NCBI GenBank assembly: GCA_027422505.1
Contig: JAPQWV010000001.1
Location: forward strand, 9,052,001 to 9,116,000
Length of the DNA: 64,000 nt
Source: Craterostigma plantagineum
Taxonomy: Eukaryota; Streptophyta; Magnoliopsida; Lamiales; Linderniaceae
Direction of reading: 5' to 3'
The notes beneath the pieces were generated by a model. The model saw nothing but the letters and a program-made list of their open reading frames with translations, was not told where the DNA came from and made no database searches. Position 1 is the stretch's first letter. Each line of letters starts with the position of its first letter. The translations under genes were made by a program, and so were the position numbers. Of this stretch, positions 9,774-20,395 are shown one piece after another.

Positions 9774-10802
9774 CTATGGTCTAGAAGATCTAAAGATTTT
9801 CTCCCTAGCAAGTCGCAGAAGGTGTCTATCAGACTTAATCTGAACTGGATATTGCATGTAAGAATATGAGCATAAAGCATTATAAGCATCAGTAACAGGA
9901 GAACTAGTATTCCTACGACAATAACGCACGTCATTCACATTATAATGATAAATGTGCGGGATTTGAGAAGTTCGTTTGCTTAAGCTTGGAACTTCTTCTT
10001 TGCACGCTTCCCTTTTGATAGGAATGGGAGAGGAAAAATCTTGAACATTTTCCACTTCAATTTTCGAATATAATATTGATTTTCCTTGTTCATTCCTAAT
10101 TTTAGTTTGTTCATTAGCTAATTTTAAAGCTCTACTTTTACCTAACGTTTCAGCTTCAGTCAATATTGACTCAGAATGATTAGTAAAAGTTTTCTCAGTT
10201 TTAGGAACAAGGATGCTTCTTTTAGTTTTTGTTTTCTTTACCTGTTTTGAGGAAGATGTATTATTTGACAAATCATTTGAAACAGATAAAGACGGGGAAT
10301 TTTTGAGATATAAGATCTCCTTTAAAAACTTTTCCTTTTCAGCGCCAGAACCTATCCTTTCAGAGTTCAAAGTATCTTGTAAATCTTTTAATTTACGAAG
10401 AGTCTCTGGAGTGTCACATAGGATCGGTTTTTGATCATATAAAGTATTTTCCCAGTTAGAAATTAAGTTAGAAGGAGATTTTTGATCTGCCAGACCTATA
10501 TTCGAAATAACATTCTCTAATCGTTTAATCTTAGAGTAAAGCATACGCTGTTCCTCTAAGACAGTCTCATATTTTGATGTGACTTCATTTCGCTCAGCTT
10601 CGCAAGAACGTAAACTATTACTCATTTCGCAGACCCTCTTTTCACTATCTTCTAACTTAGTTTCTAAGCTAATGATCTTAGACTTTGCAATGGTCAAATC
10701 TTCATTAGCATAGGCTAGGCTTTCTTGTTGTTTAAGCAACACGGAGTAATTATTAGCAAGTCTTGCTTCTAATTCCTCAATTTTCCTAGATTGAGCATCC
10801 AT
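9774..10802 (-). CDS. gag: C1 gag C-terminal coiled-coil protein, 342 codons, intact frame
   Basis: The only undamaged retroelement frame of this length here. Residues about 5-110 are a heptad-rich coiled coil (IEELEARLANNYSVLL, then SKIISLETKLEDSEKRV). The middle is Lys/Ser-rich. The end carries YPVQIKSDRHLLRLAREKIF, which matches C2 gag (YPVEVKSPKHLRRLSQEKIF at about 36045-35975). Full-length relatives begin with a capsid-like part and a CCHC knuckle, both missing here. An in-frame TAA lies directly before the ATG, so the start is real and the protein is a truncated gag. It may still join a helper particle through its coiled coil (inference). Protease and pol do not follow. Confidence 0.72.
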   Translation of the reverse strand: MDAQSRKIEELEARLANNYSVLLKQQESLAYANEDLTIAKSKIISLETKLEDSEKRVCEMSNSLRSCEAERNEVTSKYETVLEEQRMLYSKIKRLENVISNIGLADQKSPSNLISNWENTLYDQKPILCDTPETLRKLKDLQDTLNSERIGSGAEKEKFLKEILYLKNSPSLSVSNDLSNNTSSSKQVKKTKTKRSILVPKTEKTFTNHSESILTEAETLGKSRALKLANEQTKIRNEQGKSILYSKIEVENVQDFSSPIPIKREACKEEVPSLSKRTSQIPHIYHYNVNDVRYCRRNTSSPVTDAYNALCSYSYMQYPVQIKSDRHLLRLAREKIFRSSRP

Positions 10803-11000
10803 TTAGATTAATTTGATATTAATTAATTAATTAAAATTAACTTTAAAATTAAAATGGCTTCTGGAAATTCAACGTCGAAAATATTTGGCGTGCACCGAAA
10901 AATTTTGTGATGATTTCGAAAACTTCGAGAAAATGACCAAAACTTTCTCTATAATATGTCAATTTGTCTTAAATAGATTATTGGATGATTGATCGTTGAC
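10803..11000 (-). other. C1 leader, part next to gag
   Basis: AT-rich, with a TTAATTAATTAATTAA run just before the gag ATG. It continues across the C2 insertion at 40212. No gene is present. Confidence 0.7.
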
Positions 11001-11005
11001 ACGTT
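11001..11005. repeat. Target-site duplication of C2, left (ACGTT)
   Basis: ACGTT abuts the LTR at 11006 and recurs at 40207-40211 directly after the 5' LTR. This fixes C2 as one insertion into the C1 leader. Confidence 0.93.
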
Positions 11006-11307
11006 TGTTAGGTCCTCAGATTAACAACTCTACGATCCTAGGCTAGAATTCATATTAATTCGATCGTTTAGATATTCAATTGAATTCGATCGAAAAACTC
11101 AAGTTAAGAACACTAGAGAGAATTGCAAGCCCTTCGGATCAATTCTCTAAACTTTCTCTATTAAGCTCAATTGATTTACATGTATTTATACCAAACAAAC
11201 TTGGTATAAATATCAAACTAGTCCTAATCTAATGACTACTATACAAAACGCCCCTAATTACAAGGACAACTAATGAAATCAAGCACAATTACAAATGGTA
11301 TTCTACA
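11006..11307 (-). repeat. 3' LTR of C2 (302 bp)
   Basis: Plus-strand ends are TGTTAGGTCCTC and GGTATTCTACA. It is the near-identical partner of 39856-40206 but lacks 49 bp next to a GAGAGAATT/GAATT short repeat, consistent with a deletion at microhomology. Confidence 0.95.
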
Positions 11308-12268
11308 ATCTCCCCATTTGTGCTTGATTGCATCTCCGCGCCGTTTGTCCTCGTCGGGCGTAATACGATCTGCGCAAGCCCAACGCATGCTCGTAGTTCC
11401 TCAGCGTGATCCTCAGCTCCAGTCGCTCCTCGATATCTTCAAGCAATTCCATTAGGAGCGGCTGTTCTCCCACGAACCTGTGGATCCTCAGCATAGTGTC
11501 TCTATTTATTTCTTCCAACCTCTACTCGATATTCCTCCTGATGACCTTGAGTGTCCCATCACAAAAATTGTTGATTTCAGTCTTCAGCATCAACCTATTC
11601 TTCTTTGCTATTGGATTGTTGTAGGTGATGCCCAGGACTGAGCTGATGTACACGTGATTGTTGGGAAGCCCTTCGATCTCAGGTCCTTTGTTGAGCGGAG
11701 CGGTCATGTTGACCTTGTTCATATTGCTCTAAAGCACCATTTGAAGGTCGCGAGCGGCGAAGTACGTGACTTGTCGCATCATGAACCGGTAGAGCCCTTC
11801 GAGGCCTTCTTTCTTGATGAAGCCCTGAGGACCTTTGTACTTCTCCAAGTATAGCTGATAAAGATGTCATCGGCGGGGAGGTACGGTAGGTCGCTCTCGT
11901 TCAGTTCCTCTCGGGTCCTGTCCACTCGTTCGATGATGTAGTGAGGTGTTGGAAGTCCTCCTTTGCCACAGTAGACGCTGAGTAGTTGGCTTATTGGAGA
12001 GAGACACTTATAATGACTCTTGGCTTGTGCCTTAGTCATCCCCAGCCTAACATCAGGTCCTAGTTTGGTCAGCATCCAGAGGTAGGTCATCATCTTCTGC
12101 TGATCCCAATGAGAGATCCCTCTAAGCTTGAACTCGTTCGGCTTCTTGACTCTGTCCGGAGACCTCCAAATATTATCACGAACTTCTTCTAGGAAGGGAA
12201 TTTCTATTTGGATGTTCTCCATGGCGTGTCGATCCGAACGGTCCCTGGCGTTAGCCTTGGAGAGGACA
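11303..12268 (-). pseudogene. C2 ORF3, C-terminal part (after the S1 insertion)
   Basis: Continues ORF3 of 16419-18986 beyond solo LTR S1. It aligns by eye with the C3b copy at 50676-51590. Shared blocks are IPFLEEV..IWR, SDLPYLP, the FMMRQVTYFAARDLQM segment, SNMNKVNMT, the CDGTLK motif and a final LRNYEHALGLRRSYYARR segment. The first part (12268 to about 11870) is open. Then come a frameshift, a TAG near 11735 and another stop near 11520. The reading frame passes through the polypurine tract, and its TAG stop is bases 3-5 of the LTR. Function unknown; no known enzyme motif seen. Confidence 0.75.
11308..11320 (-). promoter_or_regulatory. Polypurine tract of C2
   Basis: The minus strand reads CAAATGGGGAGAT directly before the 3' LTR, overlapping the last ORF3 codons. 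Confidence 0.85.
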
Positions 12269-15200
12269 TGTAACGCCCTGTTTTCCATTTCCATGATTGC
12301 ACAGCTAAAACATACATGTAACGCCCTGTTTTCCATTTCCATGATTGCACAGCTAAAACATTTTTCACATAAATTTTTTCGCTTTTCTTTCCATTTCATA
12401 AACATAAATGAGGGCGTAGATCTGGTCTATTCACTTCCACATGTAATGCACATACTATCACACGTAATTATTTTAGCATCAGATCAAAAATTACTAATGT
12501 TCTTTAAACTATATGCATACGATGAACTCTGGGGAGTAGGATGGAAGCGTAGCCGACTGACCTTGAATCCATGCTCTATGAAAGAATACCTTCTACGATG
12601 CCTGTTAATTATCTACAAAACTGTGGACAATATTCACTAAGTATGATTGCAACATGTTATTCCATAAATATCATAATAATAAAAACTGTAACTGGAAATA
12701 ATTATCTTTCATTGATAATCACGTAATAAAATCATAACCAGAAATCTTTTCCCTTCTATAAAAATACACGTAAACTATTTCTTCTTATTTTCCATCACAT
12801 CATCATAAAACAAATAAATAATTTCTTTCCGTCAATATTTACTTAAACGAACGCCTCATATGAATAACGTTCATAAATAAATTAAATAAAATAAATAAAA
12901 CCACAATAAATACTTAGATTCCTCCCCGAGAACATTCACATAAATAATTTTCATATAATATCCCATCGTATCATCATTGCACATAAAATCATATAATCAA
13001 CGTTCATATATTATTATTCATAAATTTCTATATTTATCATCATAAGTCCTCATGTACTAATAGTTCGAATTCCGCAGATCATTTACACAAATAAAATGTA
13101 ACAAATCAACAATTCCTCTATCAATTCTCACGTAGACCATCTTAAACACGTATTCTATTATAACTATTTTAACAAATAAGCAAATTCTTTCCATTCAAAT
13201 TCACATAATTAATTTCATGAATGTCATAACCATCCATTCACATATATTCCATTCCATCAAGTCATATAAACTTTTCACTTTCATCGTCATTCCAATCACA
13301 AAATCACGTAACCGTTGCTCATAAAACATTTCCATTCACAATACCGTAGGATCCGTAAATAGTATACAAGTAACATAACTGTTCCTTTCAATCATATTCA
13401 AAGATCTTCACATAACCGTAAGATCCGTAGATCGTATATAAGTAACATAACTGTTCCTAATTTCTTTCAACCATATCCATAAATCTTATGCCATACTATA
13501 TGCTCGTGTACACTTGATACTCCCGTTATGAACCGGCTAGACTCGTAACTACTAACCCCGTAGGGGCCCATGCATGGGACTCTGTAACTGTAAATATTTC
13601 TATGCCTGTACAGGACTCTGTGTACCCCCGATTTGTAGGGTAAATATCCCCCGATTTGTAGGGATGTAACCGTAGAATGTAGTCCGAAGCCATAGCAGTC
13701 ATAACGGTTTCTCCTTTCGTTTCAAGTATGAATGCGATACTATAGATGTAACCTTATATGGAATGTATACCATAAATACATAGACTCTCATAAATCACTT
13801 AAAGGCACATTGCAATGCAACCATACCATTCAATCCCACATATCACATAAACTGCATTGTAGCCATACCGTTCAACTCCCACATATCACATAAAATCACG
13901 TTACCATTCAAGTTACACATATCACATACAATCACATTGTAATCATACAATTCCAATTAATTCCATATAGAACGCAAATCACAAAGTCATCAATCTTTGA
14001 GTTAACCATTACTCCTTTCATGTTTACAATTAAACAATACTATACTCACATCCTTATTTCACATATTTCATACATCTATCAAATCACCTTGGACAAATAA
14101 GCGGATATTACATCATGTATTCCCTATCAATTTATATAAAGCGTATATCGTAAAAACTATAAACCAATAAATTCATATAAAACATATGAACAAGTAAAAC
14201 ACATAAAAACAGAACACATGTTGCATATCATACTCACAGTATGGTTTAAAACCACGTTCGTCATTCGATGTTACCCCTTGACTTTCAGATTCCCAACCTA
14301 TAGAGGTATTTTATTTTCGTAAATATAAAACCCTAAAATGAGGTACATGCATAATATGTATGCTTTATCAGATAATTACGAATATCAATATATGCATTTG
14401 AACTGTAACAACATATAACTTTGTTTGAAATTGAGACTTACAAGATAATAGTTTCGAAAATCTATATTTCGAAAGTCTCCTATTTTCTTTGTAAATTGTT
14501 TTTATTTAATTCAGACCTTTGTCGAAATTACCCTTTTTAAAAAAAAAACTATTCAAAATGAATTTCGAACTTCATGTTCGAAACTTGTTTCGAACTTTCT
14601 GTTCGAATTTCTCATTCTAATTCAACATACAATAATCAGCCATAATTATGACCTTTACCTAATTCTAAGATCATACTTTAATCCTCAATTAAAGAAGTTC
14701 AAAGCTCACCCTTAGAGAATTTCGAAACAAGGTTTCGATAGCTTGGACTTTCAAAATTCTCCTATATTTCGAACTTTTAATTTCGAAACTATTTCTCAAT
14801 TAATGTCATCCCTTAAATCATGTATTAGTACTATTTTAAGATTACTTAGTGTCATTAGGGGTTTTGAAACCCATGATTAGAGAATTTCAAAAGAGATTTC
14901 AAAATTCTCCATGAATTTCGAAATTCCTTCTTTCGAATTTCTCCCCTTTTCCATTTGAATTTGGAAATACCTCACCTTCCCTATATTGAATTTCAAAATA
15001 CTTATATGCTTATGTTTCTAACTCTTGCATACATCAATTTCGAAATACTCCATCTTCCCTAAATTGAATTTCACACTACATATATGCTTAAGTTTTGAAA
15101 CCCTTGTTTAATCCTATCATTCGAAAGTCATAGATAACAAAACATATTTTTCAATGATTAACAACTGGTGAGAATCATCGTTAAGAAACCCTACTTTCAA

Positions 15201-16418
15201 AACTTATTTCAAAACCATGTAAAAACGTTTAAAATTCTTAATCAAATCTTTCCTCAAACACACCATGAACTTCGACCATAACCTTTAAACATTCTTTAAA
15301 CCTTCCAAAAATCAGAATCCAAATATATGATGATATGCAAGTTTCCATGTTCACTAAATACCATATTATGCTGGACTATACACAAAACATGAAGATCGAG
15401 GTAAAATTTCTTACCGCTCCAAAGCTTAGTTCTTTTCTACGCTTTTCTCTCCATCCCCTCAAGCTAATTTTTTTTTCTTTAAAGAAAAACTTGCTAATGA
15501 ATTAGCTTCTTAACTTTTCTGAAGTTTTGTATGACTCGTAATGAAATCAACACTTACCTACTAAACTCAATTATTATTATTATCTTAGCTTAATGTTATT
15601 TTCCTAGCTTGACTTAATTTGAAAGCTTTGTACTCATTCACTCAATTATTAACGTAGTGTGACCCCAAAGTGATAAAGACATTCACCTTTTGTTATCTTA
15701 GACATGCTTTATTTTCAGATTAGTTAACATGTTAATTCTCATTACTATTTTTTCGAATGGTTTGTACTTATGCTGCTTAACGTATATCAAGTGTGTATGA
15801 TAATGACGTTTACCAAACATGTCAAAGATTAACCCTTATCCTAACATTTCTTTTAATTTTAATCCATAATTAGTGAATTTCGAAACTTAGCATTAACATT
15901 TTCGAAACCCACTTCGAACTCCTCCACCTAGCCTTTCGAACTTCTCTTAAGTTTCGAACTTTGAGTTTCGAAATTATAACTTTACCTACGTTTCGAGTTT
16001 CTCATTACATTTCACTGTATAATAGTTACCTTTACCTAATATTAATCCTAAATCATGTGTTAATCCCCCAATTATAAATTTCCGAAACCCTTCAAAAATT
16101 AACTCACTCTCTTTCGAAAATCATTACTCCTCACCAATTCGTTCTATTTCCAGAAATCCTTTATTTGACAATTGCCTTCTTTCGAAAATCATTTCAATAC
16201 ATTCTACCAATTTTCATAATACTATCTACCTAAAATCATAATTCTTACATCTGTTCAAGAATTCTACTTCTCAAAATCAAAGACTTACAATACCTTACTC
16301 AAGTTTTCTTATCTTCCATATATATATATATCAGAAAATTAATCATGCAAATGCTCAAAATCGTGTAAATACATGAACTCATACAAATGTTTTGACATGA
16401 GATTTTCGGTTCCTGACA
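12269..16418 (-). mobile_element. S1: solo LTR of a gypsy element inside C2 ORF3 (4150 bp)
   Basis: Plus-strand ends are TGTAACGCCC and GGTTCCTGACA, the same style as the G3 LTR (TGTAACGTCC and GATTCCTGACA). The two also share inner landmarks, for example a CCCCGTAGGGG and CCCATGCATGGG pair near 13555-13580 and 52945-52970. There is no primer site, polypurine tract or coding region, and ORF3 continues on both sides, so it is a solo LTR. The first 48 bp are tandemly duplicated (12269-12316 and 12317-12364). Flanking GGACA and GGGAA are not a clean target duplication. Orientation is by analogy with G3. The right half (14440-16200) is rich in TTTCGAAA. Confidence 0.82.
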
Positions 16419-18986
16419 GGGAACCTCCTGTTGAGCGATTAATTCTGGTAGCCTTGGGATATCTCGCTCGTAGTCTTCACCTTCCTGAAGCTCGTCGTCC
16501 TCTATGATTACGAGGTCTACAGACGCTTGTTGTAGAAAGCGCCGAACGTCGTGAAGCCGTCGCCTTTGATGCTCCTCGGGCATGGAATGGGTCATCCACT
16601 GTCCTTCGAAGATATACTTTTCTAGGACCGCGTGTGGATTGATGCCATGTCCAGAGGGTCCCGGTTGGTCTGGAGCAACTGAGGGAGTGGCTTGGGTAGC
16701 TGCTAGAGCTACAAGCATTGCAGCACTTGCTTCTTCTTCCGGAAGCAAGGGGCTTGAGTAGATCGGCGGTGTGGGCGAAGGCGTCCTGAGGTAAAAGGTT
16801 GGTGGGTCCATGTGGGCGGTGCAGTGCGTGGTGTGGGTAGTTTGGGTTTGGTGAGTAGTATGGGTTTGGTGGGTAGTATGGGTTTCGCCAGCTCCAGTGC
16901 TTGTTTGTGCAGCGCCCGTGCCTTGTTCTTGGCCACTTGTAGATGTCCTCGGCCTCTTCTCCCCCTCATGAGGGTCCTGATCGTCAGGATCGTCATGTCT
17001 GCGCCGTGAGTGGGAGCTTTGGCCTCGGCAGGTGTCAGTCGGTGGCTCAGGACGGTCCACCAATCGCCTATAGAGGGATTCTTCTTGCGGCGATCGGATG
17101 GAAAGGCCTATCAGACGGGCGAGGAGAATGTCGTGGAGCTCGGTGATGGGGATTGTGTATGGATTGATGAGGATGGAGGAAGTGGCTAGAGGGTCGGTGG
17201 GTGTGGCTTGTGGAGGTGTGGGGTTGATTTGTGACGAAGGGCCTTCAGAGGCAGGTGCTTTCCCGGTATCTCTTCGGGATGCCTCGATTGCTTGAAGTAC
17301 TCTCTCTGTGATCTTGTCTTCCATTGACTGTACAGCGGCAGAGAGAGCGGCCTGAAACTGCTCGTTCGTCACAAAGGGTGCGGACGCCTCCGTGAATGGA
17401 CCAGGACGACTGATGTCGCCTGTTATCAACCCTTGAGTAGACACCGACTCTGCGGGTTGGCTCACGGTCACTTGAGGTTGTGACTGTATGAGACTTCCAC
17501 CCAATCCTCGAGTCGAATCTTGAGGATTCGTCTCTATGGGTGTTAAGGCAGGCTCAGGTTGCGCCTGCGAACCAGACACCACGTGAGTTGGTTGCGGCTC
17601 AAGATTGAGCGAAGAAGTGTCGGCCACACTTGTTGTTGTGGTTAGCGTAGTATCTGGTGCGGTGGTGACTGCTGGAAAGAGCGACTCCAACTGACTACTG
17701 AGTCTTATGGGAGTCCTCCTGATCAGACTGATTTCCTCGTCAGACTCTGTGTCAGACGGGGTGGCGGTGTGAGGAGTAAGATCTCGATCGACGTTCTCCA
17801 ATGTCTGATCTGTCACCAGTGGAAGTGAAGTGTGCCCCATTTCCGTTTCGGGCTGTGCTTCTTGTTGAAGAACTTCCTCAAAAGTTTCTTCGAGCACGGC
17901 AACATGTACGAGCTCTTCCACTTGTAATTCGAGTGCAGGAGCCTCGAGCTCCATCTCTGTAGCCACGACGTCGATTAGGGTATCTTCCACGTTAAGCATT
18001 GGCTCTTCGATCAAAGAGGACTCCTGTTGAAACTCCTGAGCAGCGACGTCTATCATCACGTCGTCAGGGCTTGGTTGGTGTTGGGGAGGGCTCACATGGT
18101 GATCTGCCGGGGGCCCTCTAATCATTTCTTCCGTTAAGTTGTGTTCCCGGCAGAATCTCTGATACTCAGCTCCCGCGGGGTCGGCGAGCCTGAGTAAGTT
18201 GAGTGGAATTGGCATTGACGGTTGGTCCAGGTCCGTGAGCCGTGGGTTGTGGAAAAACTTAAGCCTTGGCGGCTGGTAGTTTCCATCAGGAGGCAGCTGG
18301 GGGATGTTCTGGTGCAGCGCCATGATCTACCTGATGATGACGTTGAACCACCGAGCATAAGGCACGTTCTTTGAGCGCCGGTTCTCCTTCTGCCAAATCT
18401 GGTCCGCGAGGTCGTTCCAGATCAGCTGAGCGTAGTCATAATTTCTTGAGAAGGCGATGCCGTGGAAGATCCTCAAAATATTGCTGTTGCCCTTATCGAA
18501 TCCTTCGTGCTTGGGCGACAGACACTTATTCACTATTCCGAATAGTGTCTTCCAGGGGTGTGGGATTCCGCTGCTCTGTACCTGAGCTAATCTTGTGAGC
18601 GGTGGTTGGTATCCCATGTGCAAGAAGTCCTGAATCATCTCGGCATCCGATGGGAGCGGGTCGTAATTATCACTGTGGGGCAAGTCCAGTACCATGCCGA
18701 ACTGGTTCTTGTCCATGCTGATATGCCGTGTCCCTATCCTTGTTACGAATCTGAAGGCTCCATTGTCCACTTCTCCTTGTATGCAGCCCCAGAACTGCTG
18801 GAGATAGACCATCGGCACTAATGCAGTGACCGTTAACGCATGCCAGATGGGGTGGCCTTGTAGGATTGATACGATGATCTCGTCTGGACACCTAAACGTG
18901 CTCAGATTGAGCTGGAAGTTCGTATCTTGAACCTTTAGATAAAGGTTGTGATCGTAGATGTGGTTGTATTTCGGGTAGCGATCCAT
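16419..18986 (-). pseudogene. C2 ORF3, N-terminal and middle part
   Basis: One reading frame from ATG at 18986 to the S1 insertion, broken only by an in-frame TAG at 18327-18329. Residues about 1-220 look globular (ALTVTALVPMVYLQQFW, FGMVLDLPHSDNYDPLPSD, LFGIVNKCLSP). This pattern resembles the extra frames of Asteraceae copias that are often auto-named synaptobrevin/longin-like or plant transposon protein; I recall this only from family knowledge. The next roughly 630 residues are Pro/Gln/Glu/Thr-rich. Near codon 435 of the second part is RRHDDPDDQD followed by HEGEKRPR, a bipartite-NLS-like motif shared with C3b, and upstream PYTIPITELHDILLARLIG matches C3b. Not an envelope by any visible signal peptide or transmembrane segment. 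Function unknown. Confidence 0.78.
16953..16970 (-). promoter_or_regulatory. Polypurine-like stretch inside C2 ORF3
   Basis: The minus strand reads ATGAGGGGGAGAAGAGG within the HEGEKRP codons. A similar stretch lies in C3b ORF3 (52073-52090) and in C1 (7837-7853). It could be a secondary plus-strand primer or simply codon choice. Confidence 0.5.
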
Positions 18987-20289
18987 GTGAAAAATAAGAT
19001 ATATAAAAGTTTATTAGGTCAATTTTATTTTTAGTCGAAATATGAATAAATTTCATCAAACTATAGTAATATCGCAAGTAATAGCATGTTCGATGAATTG
19101 TGAATTGAAATCATATCAAATGCATAGTGTAAGTTCAATTTCAAAAATCGTGATGGCATGAATGTAATTTCGAATGAAATATATGTCGTGTGAAAAATAG
19201 TTCGAAATTCCGCTAAGTATTAAATCAGTAAGTCGCTGTTCATGCCGAGAAAATTTTCGGTCGAGAAAATTGAATTGCAATTTGATTTCCTATATATTGA
19301 TTTCAATTGAAAGAATTCTATCTAAATTTTGCGATCGAAGAATTTTATCCGCTATTGTTAGCTACAGTGTAAAAGACTTAGAAAAATTTCCTAAGTGTTG
19401 AAGTTGAAAGCGTGACTGTAGTCAATCAATTTTACGATCGAGAAAAATTCCGTGTAAATTTACGATCGAGAAAAAAAAATTACGTCTCAGGTAAATTTAC
19501 TATCGAAAAATTTTCTTCGATTGAATAAAATTTTTCGATTCGAAATTTGTCGAGCGGAATGTGATTTTCGATTGAAAGTAGACGTTTTTCGCTGCGATAT
19601 ATTTTTATCGAGAAATTAGTCAACGAAAGACTAAGTCAAACGTCGAGAAATTTTCCGATCAATTAAGTCCTAAGCGGCGAATTTTACGATCGAAAAATTA
19701 AGAGTTGAAAAATTAATTTTTCGCTGCTAACTTTTTTGCGACCAAATTGAAATTAAATCGAAAATTCTATTTTGCAATAGTAAGTTTTACGCTCGATAAA
19801 ATTTGCATCTAAATTGTCTAGTCAGTGCATAAATTTTTCGCTCGCAGAAAATTATAATTGGATTTTTCTATGGTAAGTGTAACGGTTAAAATCTTTTATC
19901 GTGACGACTAAATCAAAATTTTGCGATCGAAAACTAAATCGACACAAATAGTATCTCAATTGAATTGGAATTCAATTAGGATTATTTGCGATCGACAAAG
20001 TTCTTCGACATCTTCAAAACTTCAAAACCCAGTTTAATCTAAACTCATTTTAACGTCACAGATGCAGATTTTTCCGAAGATTTAAACTATCTGTTTCATC
20101 AAGAACATCAAATCTATCCAAATAAAAAACGGGCATTTAACTCAGAAAATCCAAGAAGCATGCCACAATTTTAGTGAAACAGTATACGTTTAACTAGTTT
20201 TTGAAGAACAGTCGAAAAATTTTAACTAATCATGCGAAAAACTATAGAATGTAAATGCAAATCAAGTTATATCATTCGCAATCGTTAAT

Positions 20290-20395
20290 CGAATCGAATT
20301 TCTACCTTAATCAGACGATTTGGAGTGAAAAATTGAAAGTTTTTGAAGGATTTTGTATCGTCTGAGAAAGTTTTGCGAGAGAGAGTTGTTTTTTT
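20290..20395 (-). promoter_or_regulatory. Conserved spacer block with candidate splice donor
   Basis: In sense direction a CT-rich start (ACTCTCTCTCGCAAAAC) is followed about 80 bases later by ATTAAG/GTAGAAAT, a good match to a plant 5' splice site. The C4 copy (63420-63512) keeps both ends as CTCACGCAAACC and TTTAAG/GTAGAAAT, although the sequence between has drifted. An untranslated exon leading to a spliced ORF3 transcript is an inference. Confidence 0.4.

Noticed and set aside
12277..12405. Apparent protein repeat CFSCAIMEMENRALHV twice in one frame
   Set aside because: This is translation of the 48-bp tandem duplication at the S1 LTR end, not a protein repeat.
16299..16418. Apparent C-terminus of ORF3 with hydrophobic residues, resembling a transmembrane segment
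   Set aside because: These codons lie inside S1 LTR; the true ORF3 continues at 12268.
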